Below are positions 27,120 through 35,869 of a stretch of DNA of 55,092 nucleotides, one piece after another. Each line of letters begins with the position of its first letter. Position 1 is the first letter of the stretch. The notes beneath the pieces are model-generated. The model was given only the letters and a program-made list of their open reading frames with translations, was not told where the DNA came from and did no database searches. Position numbers and translations under genes: made by a program. This stretch comes from CAZUVM01 sp964623885 (GTDB taxonomy: Bacteria > Verrucomicrobiota > Verrucomicrobiia > Limisphaerales > UBA8199), in assembly GCA_964623885.1 (NCBI GenBank), contig CAZUVM010000161.1, positions 1-55,092 of the forward strand. The letters are read 5' to 3'.

Positions 27120-27150
27120 AACCACAGATCACAGGGATCTAAGCACCGAT
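27120..27150. repeat. Degenerate arm of the ACCACGGAT-type element
   Basis: AACCACAGATCACAGGGATC followed by TAAGCACCGAT resembles one arm of the inverted-repeat element at 3285-3431. No partner arm is obvious within the 184-nt spacer, which otherwise shows nothing. Confidence 0.4.
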
Positions 27151-27256
27151 TGCGATTTTAACGGGTCGTCTACGAGATTCGAGTCTGCACTCGACCGAGC
27201 CGGGTTGTTACTTGCATTGCCGCAAATCTGTATTCAGCTGAGTCCATCCGCGGTTT

Positions 27257-29077
27257 TCAAGTGCTTGGATGTGGCCACTGCCGAACCTGGTTGATTCGAC
27301 TGCGTAGGGCCCACACCGAGTGAATCAGCATACGATTTAAAGGTTGCGGCTCCTGGCCTGAGACTTCGAGCAGCAATTGGCTTCTGGCGATTTGAATGAG
27401 CAGAAGATAAAACAGCGCTGTGATCAATTGAGGCAGAAACGAGCCCAGCAGCAGGGAGCCCATTGACCAGAATACGCCGGAGGCCCGAGGAAGAAAATTC
27501 GAGATAAGCCAGCAACCCAGAAACAGCAGGTAGGGCAAACCCTTGGCGAGTGCGACCGACCAGACCAGCGCGCGCCCGAGAGTCGGCATGCGCCAGCCGA
27601 ACCATAATCCAACCCAGCAGACAGCTACCGTACCCACGACCACATTGGCGGCACCCACGAGCAGGGAAGCCATGTAGAAAAGATCCCAAAGATTGCCTGA
27701 TCGAAATGTCAAATTGCGGAACGCCACGCCAAGCAAGCCATATAGAATCGTAGGGATGAGCATCACCAGGACCGGTCCGCGGATCAGCCGTCTCAGCTCA
27801 TCCCATTGAGCGGTAACGAGAGTCTGCGCTCCGACCGGTGTGGTAAGCAGCAATTCGAGTGCGCCCGAGCCGCGCGCTTCCAGGAAGAACCGGCTCGCTA
27901 CAGAAGCAAACAGAGCGCCGCTTAAAATGCTGGTTACCAGCCAAACTGTCCAGGAAATGCCAAGAATCATGCCGATGCCAAGGAGGCGGCCGCCCATTCC
28001 GAATGCGGCGTAGTAGAGGAAGCCAACCACCGCGCCCAGCCAAAGCAAAGGTTGCGAACCCCGTCGGCGGCGCAGCAGCCAGTGTATAGGAGTGGGTTGT
28101 TCGGAAAGCTTGATCGGCCGGGCCGCAAGTGTCGGTTCGAACCATAGTCGGGTGCCGCATCCGGAACAATGGGCGGCCTGTTCTTCATTTTTGGTTCCGC
28201 AATAATGGCACCGTTTGACTCTTAAACCCGCGCCGTCGGTCGTGATGGATTCGTCTGAACTAGTGAAATTCGCGCGTGATTCGGCCTCAGCCCCTGCGTC
28301 TGGTGGGCGGAAGTCATTATCAAAATCTCCTGGATTGCGCCTGAGGTTTAACATGGCCCAAACCAACAAACCCCAGGCAAGCAATTGCACCAGCGCAATT
28401 GAGATCCAATATGGCAGCGCTGACGTCTTGTATGCCAGGTCTCCAGCGCGAGCCATGGTGCCTAGCGGAGTGAGCAGCTCGAGGCCGAACCTAGGTTTAG
28501 GCATGGGGAGACTAAGCAGCCCAGGGATCAGCACCAGACCGGCGAGCAGCAACAGAGCGTCGCGAACGGTTTCCCGACGGTCGAATCCGCGCGACGAAGC
28601 CCAAAGCCCCGCGCTGAGAGCAAGAAACAGGACTTCCAGCAGAACGAGTGCTTTACGAGCTATCTCGGCACTGGTCACCCCTCCGGCCAGGACCGGCAGC
28701 ACCAGCACTGGCAGGAAAGTGACCAACGCGAGAAAACAGGCAACGCCGTTCGAGGCAAATTTTCCCGCCAGGATGTCAAAACCTCTCACCCGCGTAACCA
28801 ACAGCAAACCAAGCGTGCCCTGGCGCCGCTCGCCACTGATGCTGTCGGCAGTGATAAGGCATGCGGCACAACAAAGCAGAAACGCGACGGCTACCAACGC
28901 GGTAAAGGCGCTGCGGCCGATCATTGCCTGAGAACCAAACGGGCCCGAAAGAACCAATGGCGGCACGGCTGCCACCGCGCCTGCCAGACCCACTGCTGTG
29001 CGGCTCCAATAATTCGCCCGGCTTCGCGCCCGCACCCGCAATTCGCGCTCGAGGATTGGCAGGAAGGTCATCCTCAC
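27257..29077 (-). CDS. ABC-2 type transporter permease with internal zinc ribbon
   Basis: A 606-residue membrane protein. The N-terminus has the ABC-2 signature LPILERELRVRARSRANYW followed by a helix, then about five helices, with LITADSISGERRQGTLGLLLVTRV, a loop motif conserved in these permeases. Between the two membrane halves (about residues 265-300) lies a soluble insert with a zinc ribbon, CHYCGTKNEEQAAHCSGCG. The second half again has RFFLEARGSGALELLLTTPV, so the gene looks like a fused duplicated permease. No ATPase gene is adjacent, so the partner must be encoded elsewhere. Transported substrate unknown. ATG 29071 (MTFLPI) is an alternative start. Divergent from the DUF748 gene. Confidence 0.85.
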   Translation of the reverse strand: MRMTFLPILERELRVRARSRANYWSRTAVGLAGAVAAVPPLVLSGPFGSQAMIGRSAFTALVAVAFLLCCAACLITADSISGERRQGTLGLLLVTRVRGFDILAGKFASNGVACFLALVTFLPVLVLPVLAGGVTSAEIARKALVLLEVLFLALSAGLWASSRGFDRRETVRDALLLLAGLVLIPGLLSLPMPKPRFGLELLTPLGTMARAGDLAYKTSALPYWISIALVQLLAWGLLVWAMLNLRRNPGDFDNDFRPPDAGAEAESRANFTSSDESITTDGAGLRVKRCHYCGTKNEEQAAHCSGCGTRLWFEPTLAARPIKLSEQPTPIHWLLRRRRGSQPLLWLGAVVGFLYYAAFGMGGRLLGIGMILGISWTVWLVTSILSGALFASVASRFFLEARGSGALELLLTTPVGAQTLVTAQWDELRRLIRGPVLVMLIPTILYGLLGVAFRNLTFRSGNLWDLFYMASLLVGAANVVVGTVAVCWVGLWFGWRMPTLGRALVWSVALAKGLPYLLFLGCWLISNFLPRASGVFWSMGSLLLGSFLPQLITALFYLLLIQIARSQLLLEVSGQEPQPLNRMLIHSVWALRSRINQVRQWPHPST

Positions 29078-29123
29078 GGCAGCATTTCAGGAGGGATAGG
29101 TTGAGGAAAGGAATTTGTAGTCG

Positions 29124-30461
29124 TTGGTGGGGGGCAACAGAAGCAGGTGCAATTGGGCAGGTTTCACCCCGTTGACCGGGTGGGGCAGGGGGGTAGGTTG
29201 CGGCGTGAGTTGGGGCAGTCACAGGTTCCTTCCCTGGTGGCTCGCGCCAAGGAGCCGACAGGCACAGCGAGCGCGCGGCCCGACGCATGCGGAGGACGCT
29301 GCATCGGGACAGGCGAAGACTGCCACGAAACCACGAAAGCGGCGGCATTGGCGCGGGTGGCTGTTTGCGCTGCTGGTGATCGCGATCATCCTGGGAGTCG
29401 GCCGAGCCATGATGCCATGGGCCGTGCGAGATTATGTCAACCGCACTTTAGACCGGAACCAACTCTACTCGGGCAAAATTGGCCCGGTGAAGATTCATTT
29501 GTGGCGCGGTGCGTATTCCATCCAGGATGTGCATATCAGCAAAACGACCGGGAACGTACCGGTGCCATTGTTCACGGCGAAGCAAGTCGATTTTGCTGTG
29601 CAATGGCACAATCTCGTTCACGGGAAGATTGTCGGGCGGATCCTAATTGACCAGCCGGAGCTCAATTTTGTCGACGCTCCCAGCGCCGGCGAATCACAAA
29701 CAGGCGCCGGCGGGCCCTGGCTGCAGATGATTCGTGATTTGTTCCCATTCAAGATCAACAGCGCCATTGTGCGCAACGGCAGCGTGCACTTCAGGACGTT
29801 TCAATCGGAGAAGCCGGTGGACGTTTATATTTCGCAACTACAGGCCTCGATTGACAACCTTGGCAATATTCGCGACGAAACCAAGCCGCTGGTATCAACC
29901 GTGCAAGCAGGCGGGTTGGTGATGGACCAGGCGAAACTGGAGTACAAGATGACGCTGGACCCGTTTTCGTATCATCCTACGTTTCACATGGCGCTGCGAT
30001 TGCTCGGGCTCGATGTGACCAAGCTGAACGACCTGGCGCTCGCGTACGGCAAGTTCGATTTCAAACGGGGATGGCTCGACCTGGTGGTGGAAACCGACAG
30101 CAAGGAAGGACAGCTCAACGGCTATGTGAAGCCCCTGTTTCGCAACTTGAAAGTATTCAGCGTCGGGCAGGACATCAAAGAGGACAGTGTGCTCCAGTTT
30201 TTCTGGCAGGCGCTCGTAGGCGCGGTGACCAGCGTGTTAAAGAACCAGCCGCACGACCAATTTGGGACGTTGGTGCCGTTCAGCGGTAGCGTGTCGGGCA
30301 CCACGAGCACGGATACTTTGGCGACAATTGGCAATGTGCTGCGGAATGCGTTCGTGCGGGCATATCTGCCGCGGCTGGAAAGCGGGCAACAGGAGGTTGA
30401 CGGACTCAAATTTGAACCGGCGGACATCAGCAGTCCCAGTTCGTCGGGCGAATCTCAATGA
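29124..30461 (+). CDS. DUF748 (AsmA-like) membrane-anchored protein
   Basis: DUF748-family protein with one N-terminal membrane helix (GWLFALLVIAIILGVGRAMM) and a long beta-rich periplasmic part. Recognisable family segments: RDYVNRTLDRNQLYSGKIGP, HLWRGAYSIQDVHISK, IDQPELNFVDAP and FSYHPTFHMALRL. AsmA/DUF748 proteins act in envelope homeostasis and, for some, phospholipid movement between membranes; the role here is inference. The start is uncertain: TTG 29124 and GTG 29205 are in frame, and no in-frame ATG lies before the helix, so the N-terminal 60-90 residues are doubtful. The globin gene follows after 57 nt on the same strand. Confidence 0.8.
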   Translation: MVGGNRSRCNWAGFTPLTGWGRGVGCGVSWGSHRFLPWWLAPRSRQAQRARGPTHAEDAASGQAKTATKPRKRRHWRGWLFALLVIAIILGVGRAMMPWAVRDYVNRTLDRNQLYSGKIGPVKIHLWRGAYSIQDVHISKTTGNVPVPLFTAKQVDFAVQWHNLVHGKIVGRILIDQPELNFVDAPSAGESQTGAGGPWLQMIRDLFPFKINSAIVRNGSVHFRTFQSEKPVDVYISQLQASIDNLGNIRDETKPLVSTVQAGGLVMDQAKLEYKMTLDPFSYHPTFHMALRLLGLDVTKLNDLALAYGKFDFKRGWLDLVVETDSKEGQLNGYVKPLFRNLKVFSVGQDIKEDSVLQFFWQALVGAVTSVLKNQPHDQFGTLVPFSGSVSGTTSTDTLATIGNVLRNAFVRAYLPRLESGQQEVDGLKFEPADISSPSSSGESQ

Positions 30462-30518
30462 GCGAAAAACTCAAATCAAAGTGCTTATCAGAGCACGCAG
30501 CAAGAGGAGGGAAAGAAG

Positions 30519-31262
30519 ATGCAAATACGAAACGGTAGAATGTCACAAAGCGCCAGTGTTGGGGATTGGCGGATCAACGCGGCGATATCATCGGGCGTCA
30601 TATTATTGATGCTCGCCGGGTTCAGCGGATCGCTGGGATGCGGTGGCAAAACCGCGCAAAAACAGAATAGCTCCTTTTTTACGTCCGGTAGCAAGGAAGC
30701 GGACCAGCGCGCGAGCCAGACGATGGCGAAATCGGAGGAACTTTCCGGTTCAGGCGAGGGATCGGGGCAGAAAGGGGTTAAAAGCGCGCCAAGCGCCACC
30801 GGCCGCAAGGAAGGCGCAGCGCCCGGAGCTGCCGAAGCGACGCAAAAGAAATCTCTTTATGATCGACTCGGCGGCGAGGTTGGCATCTCGAACATTGTGA
30901 GCGACGCACTGCCACGTTTGATGGAGGATCCGCGTGTGAATTGGGACCGCCAGGGCGTGAAGCGGACCGGCTTGTTCCATCATGGGCCGTCGGTGACCTG
31001 GAATCCCAACGAGCAAAATGTGGCTTCCCTCAAACTACACTTGATTGAGTTCTTCGCGCTGGCCACCGGCGGACCGGTCCACTACACCGGACGGGAGATC
31101 CAATCCGCACACGCCGGTATGCAGATCTCGAACCCGGAATTCGATGCCGTGGTGGGTGATATCAAGGCATCGCTGGATTTGTTGAAGGTGCCCAACACCG
31201 AACAAAAGGAGTTTCTCGCGATTATCGAGAGCACGCGACCGCAGATTGTCGAGGAGCGGTGA
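30519..31262 (+). CDS. Exported group 1 truncated hemoglobin with lipoprotein-like leader
   Basis: A 247-residue protein whose C-terminal 140 residues are a trHbN-type globin (SLYDRLGGEVGISNIVSDAL, GGPVHYTGREIQSAHAGMQI). The proximal haem ligand His F8 aligns with H198. The N-terminus has a hydrophobic leader ending FSGSLGC (C41, a relaxed lipobox), then a 65-residue low-complexity Ser/Gly/Lys/Ala linker, so the globin domain is probably tethered outside the cytoplasm. Compared with trHbN, the B9-B10 Phe-Tyr pair reads Ala-Leu (A130, L131), and about 15 extra residues lie between helices B and E. ATG 30519 has a strong GGAGG at 30506-30510. Binding of O2 or NO, or electron transfer, are possible roles. 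Confidence 0.85.
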   Translation: MQIRNGRMSQSASVGDWRINAAISSGVILLMLAGFSGSLGCGGKTAQKQNSSFFTSGSKEADQRASQTMAKSEELSGSGEGSGQKGVKSAPSATGRKEGAAPGAAEATQKKSLYDRLGGEVGISNIVSDALPRLMEDPRVNWDRQGVKRTGLFHHGPSVTWNPNEQNVASLKLHLIEFFALATGGPVHYTGREIQSAHAGMQISNPEFDAVVGDIKASLDLLKVPNTEQKEFLAIIESTRPQIVEER

Positions 31263-31270
31263 GCACCGAC

Positions 31271-32488
31271 TCACTGCTGCAGCCAGACATCGATGCGCGG
31301 TGCGTTCCAGGTGTAGGGCTTGTCGAGAATGTCGAGCTTGCCGTCTCCGTTGAGATCGGCCACGCGTGCTTCGTGGAAATCAATGCCTTGCGCGAAGAAC
31401 GTGCGACGGAACTGGCCCTGGCCGTCGCCGTAGAAGATCCAGGCGGTAGCTGCGGGATTATCTGGTTTAGGAGCGCGCTCGGTCCACTGAGCCATTTCGG
31501 CGGCAAAGATGTCGAGGTGTCCATCGCCATCGATATCGGCAATTTGGAGGCTGTGGCCGTGGATCATGTTGCGGTCGAGCAAATCGTGACCGACCCAATT
31601 AGTGCTGATTTCCGGATTCCCCACGCATTCATACCAACGCAATGGCCCGATGCCATCGCCGGGAGCAATGACGACCTGGGGATATTTGCCGGGTTTGAGC
31701 CGGGCCGCCGCGATGCGCCCGCCAATCGGCGCTATGCGGATAGCGTCGAACTTGTTTCCGCCGCGATGCTTCAGCCAGAAGTTGCCGGCGAGCAAATCGA
31801 TTTTGCCATCGCCATCGATGTCGCAGGCGGCCATGCCTTCGGGATATTTGAATCCTTCGCGAGCGGCTTCGCCACCCTCGCCTGAAAAGATCTCATTCAG
31901 TGGCCACGCGAGGGCGTGTCGCGGATCGGCAGGGATTTCCGCAAGAAAGATCTTCTTCGCGCCCTGATTCCAGAATGCCAACTGGGGTTTTCCCGTGCCG
32001 AGGAAATCGCCGAATACCTGGTCGTGATGCTGAGTGGCTCCGCCTTGTTTGATGACATGGCGCTCCCACGGCACGGCAGGATCGAAGTTGGGACAAGGAT
32101 TTCGCCACCACCAGACTTCGTGGCTTTGCCAATCGCCGCCGAAAACGAGATCCGGGTTTCCGTCGCCGTCGATGTCGTAAACCGCGCCACCGGCCTCAAC
32201 TGTGAAAAAATTGGTTTCAACGACATAGCGGACCCAGCCGGTTGGAATGCGGCGATACCAGACGAGAGCAGGGGAGACTTTGCGAAAGCTGATGACAAAA
32301 TCGTTGGTGCCGTCCTTGTCGAGATCGGCGATGAGCGCGCCGGTCTGCTCGGTGGAAGGGCCGGGGACGGGCAAGTCACCGGTGGCGGAGGAGAGATGTT
32401 TCCACTGCGGCTCAGCTCCGAGGACGATGGCTGCAGCCAGAAGATATAATGCCAAAGGTAGGAATCTCTTGAAGCTGCTCGCATTCAT
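31271..32488 (-). CDS. Secreted FG-GAP/VCBS repeat protein
   Basis: A 405-residue exported beta-propeller protein starting at ATG 32488 (signal peptide FLPLALYLLAAAIVLGAEP); an extension to 32515 would run into a repeat. At least five FG-GAP blades carry calcium-loop motifs: DLDKDGTNDFV, DIDGDGNPDLVF, DIDGDGKIDLL, DIDGDGHLDIF and DLNGDGKLDIL. Also present are VWWWRNPCP and the repeated LVWYRR/LRWYECV element typical of family members in Verrucomicrobiota and Planctomycetes. No catalytic domain is seen. The gene ends 8 nt from the convergent globin gene. A putative glycoside hydrolase is encoded upstream on the same strand, which suggests a polysaccharide context. Confidence 0.88.
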   Translation of the reverse strand: MNASSFKRFLPLALYLLAAAIVLGAEPQWKHLSSATGDLPVPGPSTEQTGALIADLDKDGTNDFVISFRKVSPALVWYRRIPTGWVRYVVETNFFTVEAGGAVYDIDGDGNPDLVFGGDWQSHEVWWWRNPCPNFDPAVPWERHVIKQGGATQHHDQVFGDFLGTGKPQLAFWNQGAKKIFLAEIPADPRHALAWPLNEIFSGEGGEAAREGFKYPEGMAACDIDGDGKIDLLAGNFWLKHRGGNKFDAIRIAPIGGRIAAARLKPGKYPQVVIAPGDGIGPLRWYECVGNPEISTNWVGHDLLDRNMIHGHSLQIADIDGDGHLDIFAAEMAQWTERAPKPDNPAATAWIFYGDGQGQFRRTFFAQGIDFHEARVADLNGDGKLDILDKPYTWNAPRIDVWLQQ

Positions 32489-32507
32489 GCGGATGCGTGC
32501 AGTTTGT

Positions 32508-32540
32508 ACCACCAATGGACACCGATAAACACTAATTCGG
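32508..32540. repeat. Arm of the ACCACGGAT-type element
   Basis: ACCACCAATGGACACCGATA followed by AACACTAATTCGG shows the same 10-nt periodic pattern as the arms at 3285-3431. It fills the gap between the FG-GAP gene start and the end of the upstream glycosidase gene. Confidence 0.5.
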
Positions 32541-33644
32541 ACGTTGTGGCGCCGTCTTGCGGAAATATTCTAGCCATTCGAGCGTCAATCCATCAGCGAC
32601 GCCGCTCTTTTGCTTTTGATATTCCTCGATAGTTTCGCCCCAGTAAAAGCCAATCCAACCGGTGGCGGTTTTGCGTGAACGATCGATGAATTCGGCGAGC
32701 TCGGTCATGGAACAGCTCAATGGGAACATCTCTTCGATCACGAGCGGTTTGCCGATGTCATACACCGCCAGAGCTTTCAAAGCCTTATCGATCTCTCCGT
32801 GCTTGGGATAAAAATGAACGCTGACGAAATCCAGGTTGGCGCTGACTTCCTTTGAGTAGAAGAGCGGTTGGGCGCCGGGCCAAGTGAGAGCCCAGGGAAT
32901 CGCGCCGACCGTCACCAAAGACCGGCGGTCATGCTTACGGATGGCGGTCACCATCTGTTCCACCCAGGCTTTGGCAATCTGTTTCGACGTGCGCCCGGCG
33001 AAATCCAGAGTGAGCCGCTGAACGAAATAGCGATCGCCAAATGCGCCCGGGGTCCAGTCCCGGCCGGTTTTGTCCTCGGTCACGACGGGTTCGTTCATGA
33101 GGTCGTAGCAGAAGACGGCGGGGCTGTTACTGCACGATCGTGCGACAGATTCCCAGAAGAAGGCCTGGACGGACCATCGGCGTTTCTCGTCCAGGTCATT
33201 ATACCATTTAGGCACGTCTTCTTTCTTGTAACAACCCAGACCGGTCACGTCGAGATAGAGCCCAGTTGCTTCCGCGAGGTTCAGCAGGCGAGCCAGTTGT
33301 TGCAGCGATTGCGCGTTGGTTTGCTGCTCCGCGGACATGAACTTCGACACCTGTAAATGAATCCGCACCACGTTCGCCCCGAGCGCTTTCATCTCGCTGA
33401 AATCACTCGCGACCGTGTCCCATTCAGGGATCCAGTAATCCTCCAGGAGCCGGCCAGTGCGATCGTGATCGTAGTTGAAGCCCCAAGGATGAAATTCGGA
33501 ATTCGAACCCGCTTTCGTGAAGTGATGGTGATCCTTACTGACAATGACGCGCTGCAAGTTTGTGGTTTCCGCATGAGCGGGCACCAGCGCGAGGATTAGC
33601 AATGAAGCGCAAGTGAGGCTCCGGCGAAACGCCAATATAACCAT
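32532..33644 (-). CDS. Putative secreted glycoside hydrolase (GH5/cellulase-like fold)
   Basis: Clan-A-like (beta/alpha)8 glycosidase of 370 residues from ATG 33644, which exposes a signal peptide (SLTCASLLILALVPAHAE). The open frame to 33761 adds an improbable 39 residues. Signatures: HPWGFNYDHDR, LGANVVRIHLQV, and the acid/base region FCYDLMNEPVV (Glu about 183). The strand with VSVHFYPKHGE and the nucleophile region PLVIEEMFPL (Glu about 301) complete a retaining active site. This supports hydrolysis of beta-glucan or beta-mannan-type links, but the family number and substrate need alignment. It precedes the FG-GAP gene with the same orientation. Confidence 0.82.
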   Translation of the reverse strand: MVILAFRRSLTCASLLILALVPAHAETTNLQRVIVSKDHHHFTKAGSNSEFHPWGFNYDHDRTGRLLEDYWIPEWDTVASDFSEMKALGANVVRIHLQVSKFMSAEQQTNAQSLQQLARLLNLAEATGLYLDVTGLGCYKKEDVPKWYNDLDEKRRWSVQAFFWESVARSCSNSPAVFCYDLMNEPVVTEDKTGRDWTPGAFGDRYFVQRLTLDFAGRTSKQIAKAWVEQMVTAIRKHDRRSLVTVGAIPWALTWPGAQPLFYSKEVSANLDFVSVHFYPKHGEIDKALKALAVYDIGKPLVIEEMFPLSCSMTELAEFIDRSRKTATGWIGFYWGETIEEYQKQKSGVADGLTLEWLEYFRKTAPQRPN

Positions 33645-33801
33645 GCCAGCTTGATAGGGTGGTTTAGGGGAAGCGTCAAGCCCGGGACGCAAGCAAGATT
33701 TCTGCGCTAGTTTATAGGTATTTGGCGCATCACTTGATTCTTGCAAGCTTCGCTGTGCCATGTGAAGTTCACTCCGTTCCTACCGTCAACTTTCACTACT
33801 T

Positions 33802-34797
33802 ATGAGAGCTGATCTTGCTCAGATTTGTTGGGCCACAGCGCTGTTGGCATTGCCAATGTGCCTTTTTGCCCAGGGCAATCTGACCCCTCCAGGTCCGCCG
33901 GGGCCGTCAATGAAAACCCTCGACCAGATCGAACCGCGCGTTCCGATATCGGCACTGCCCTTTGAGATTACCAATTCAGGATCTTATTACCTGACTGCTA
34001 CGCTGTCGGGTTCGGCGGGAATTACCATTTCAACCAACCAGGTCACGCTGGACCTTGCGGGGTTTGCATTGGTTGGCGCTCCGGGGAATACCGGCAGTGG
34101 TTTGTATGTGAGCGGGAGCTATACGAATTTGGCAGTGCGGAACGGGTCTATCGCGGGCTGGGCGCTCTATGGGATCGATGCCTGGCGATCAGGTTACCCG
34201 CGCAACCTGGTTTTCGAGAATCTGAGCGTCTCGGGCAACGGCAACATCGGCATATATACTGAAGCACAGTCAACTGTTCGCGGATGTCAGGCGCTGCAGA
34301 ATGGGAATTACGGAATCTATATCCAGGGCGGGACGGTGAGCGACTGTTTGTGCCGTGAGAACTCCAGGGACGGGATTGTGGCCAGGAACAGCATCGTGCG
34401 CGGGTCTCGAAGCGAAGCAAACGGTGGGAACGGACTTTATGCCGACAACTCCATGGTTACTGATTGCTTTTTATTGAATAATAGTTCCAACGGGATCTAC
34501 TTGGCTTCGGGCTGCCGGGTGATGAACAACCAGATTACGGCAAATCAAGCGGGCGCTGGAGCTATTGGGCTGGTGTTTGGAGGCACGTACAATTATGCCG
34601 AGGGTAACACCCTGGTGGCGAATGGCATCGGGCTCAAGCAGGGAACTAACATGGTGGTGCACAACGTTATCCTCGGGAATTATTATGCGGGCTACAGCGT
34701 CGCGACCAACGTGTATTCGCTCTCGCGCCCCACCTACGACGCGGCTGGATTTGGCAGGATTCTCAGCAACTCGTGGGAAAACGTGTATGTCCAATAA
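33802..34797 (+). CDS. Secreted right-handed beta-helix protein
   Basis: A 331-residue protein with signal peptide (ALLALPMCLFAQG), a short collagen-like GPPGPP segment and the stretch MKTLDQIEPRVPISALPFEI, which I associate with a beta-helix family common in Verrucomicrobiota. The remainder is an array of parallel beta-helix coils of 20-24 residues: AVRNGSIAGWALYGIDAW, LVFENLSVSGNGNIGIYTEA, TVRGCQALQNGNYGIYIQGG, TVSDCLCRENSRDGIVARN, and more. NosD/pectate-lyase-like in fold, but with no visible catalytic Lys/Arg pattern I can vouch for. Likely polysaccharide binding or surface structure. Stands alone, divergent from the glycosidase gene. Confidence 0.87.
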   Translation: MRADLAQICWATALLALPMCLFAQGNLTPPGPPGPSMKTLDQIEPRVPISALPFEITNSGSYYLTATLSGSAGITISTNQVTLDLAGFALVGAPGNTGSGLYVSGSYTNLAVRNGSIAGWALYGIDAWRSGYPRNLVFENLSVSGNGNIGIYTEAQSTVRGCQALQNGNYGIYIQGGTVSDCLCRENSRDGIVARNSIVRGSRSEANGGNGLYADNSMVTDCFLLNNSSNGIYLASGCRVMNNQITANQAGAGAIGLVFGGTYNYAEGNTLVANGIGLKQGTNMVVHNVILGNYYAGYSVATNVYSLSRPTYDAAGFGRILSNSWENVYVQ

Positions 34798-34806
34798 AGC
34801 CCAGGG

Positions 34807-35772
34807 CTACACGTCTTCGTGATCCGCAAAGAAGCGGGCCATAGCCATTTTTTTTCCCGATTCAATCGAGTCCTCGAGCTGGCGTCGCTGGCGGCTAGAC
34901 ATGGGAACAAAGGCGCGAACTAGTTCGACGTTGTGCTCAATGTGCTCAATCTTCGGCATACCCACACTGGCGAGCGAGATGGGCAAGGACAGGGAGTAGG
35001 CGAGCAGTTTCTCGATCGGCGCGGAACTCAACAATTGTTCCTGACCGGTCACTTTCATGGCGATAATGCCGAGGTGCTTGCGAACGGCGACCGGCAACGC
35101 AAGTTTCTCGAAGCTGTGAGTGCTGGCGAGGGTTGCTTTCATTCCGCCGGGAGCGTCCACCATGGTAGCCATGCCCGCGTTGAGGGCCATCTGGGTGCAA
35201 TCGAAATCATTCCGCTCCAGAGCTGCTTGCAGCGCGGCCGGATCAGCATGGCACGTGATGCCGATGGCGCGGGCGATTTTCTGGTCGCGCGCTTCATGCA
35301 ACGCCTTTAGCACGCCGTCCGGCGCCTCAATGGCTGCGAGATCCTGCGCGTTTCTAAGGTTATGAATATGCAGCACGTCGAGATGGCCCGTTTGCAGGCG
35401 CTTGAGGCTCAGTTCAATTTGGCGCCTGGCTTCGTCGGCTTTCCGGCCGGGAATCTTCGTTGCCAAAGTGACCTCTTTGCGTCTTGTAGCCATGACACGA
35501 CCGATGCGCTCCTCGCTTTTGCCGTTACCATAAGCATGCGCGGTGTCGATGTAAGTGATTCCGAGATCGATGGCGCGATTCAACGCGGCGAGGGCCTTGT
35601 CCTCCTCAGCGTACATGAGAAAGCGGCTACCCGAACCAAAGCCAAGGATGGGGACGCGGATGCCGGTGCGGCCGAACATACGGGTCGGCAGTTTCGTTTC
35701 GGCAGCAGCGCCCAAGGCCGGGGTCGCGACGAGCCCAGCGGCAACAGTTTCGAGGAATTGGCGACGGTTCAT
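34807..35772 (-). CDS. Tat-exported aldo/keto reductase
   Basis: NAD(P)H-dependent oxidoreductase of the AKR superfamily, 321 residues from ATG 35772. The N-terminus MNRRQFLETVAAGLVATPAL is a twin-arginine-type signal, so it may be folded with cofactor before export. Catalytic tetrad positions are present: Asp and Tyr in YIDTAHAYGNGKSE, Lys in LATKIPG and His in LHIHNLR. The conserved LGFGSGSRFLMYAEEDKALA and GITYIDTAHAYG stretches place it with family members having ferredoxin-like or Tat-linked tails. Substrate unknown; carbohydrate aldehydes are plausible given the surrounding glycosidase-type genes. The extension to 35835 is unlikely because it precedes the Tat motif. Confidence 0.88.
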   Translation of the reverse strand: MNRRQFLETVAAGLVATPALGAAAETKLPTRMFGRTGIRVPILGFGSGSRFLMYAEEDKALAALNRAIDLGITYIDTAHAYGNGKSEERIGRVMATRRKEVTLATKIPGRKADEARRQIELSLKRLQTGHLDVLHIHNLRNAQDLAAIEAPDGVLKALHEARDQKIARAIGITCHADPAALQAALERNDFDCTQMALNAGMATMVDAPGGMKATLASTHSFEKLALPVAVRKHLGIIAMKVTGQEQLLSSAPIEKLLAYSLSLPISLASVGMPKIEHIEHNVELVRAFVPMSSRQRRQLEDSIESGKKMAMARFFADHEDV

Positions 35773-35869
35773 GTGTGAGCGCGAGCGTTCCCCAACGGGA
35801 CAGGGAACACAAGGAGAAATTGGAAGTTGATGCAAACGAGGGTATGACTTACTCGTTTAGCTCCAACTG

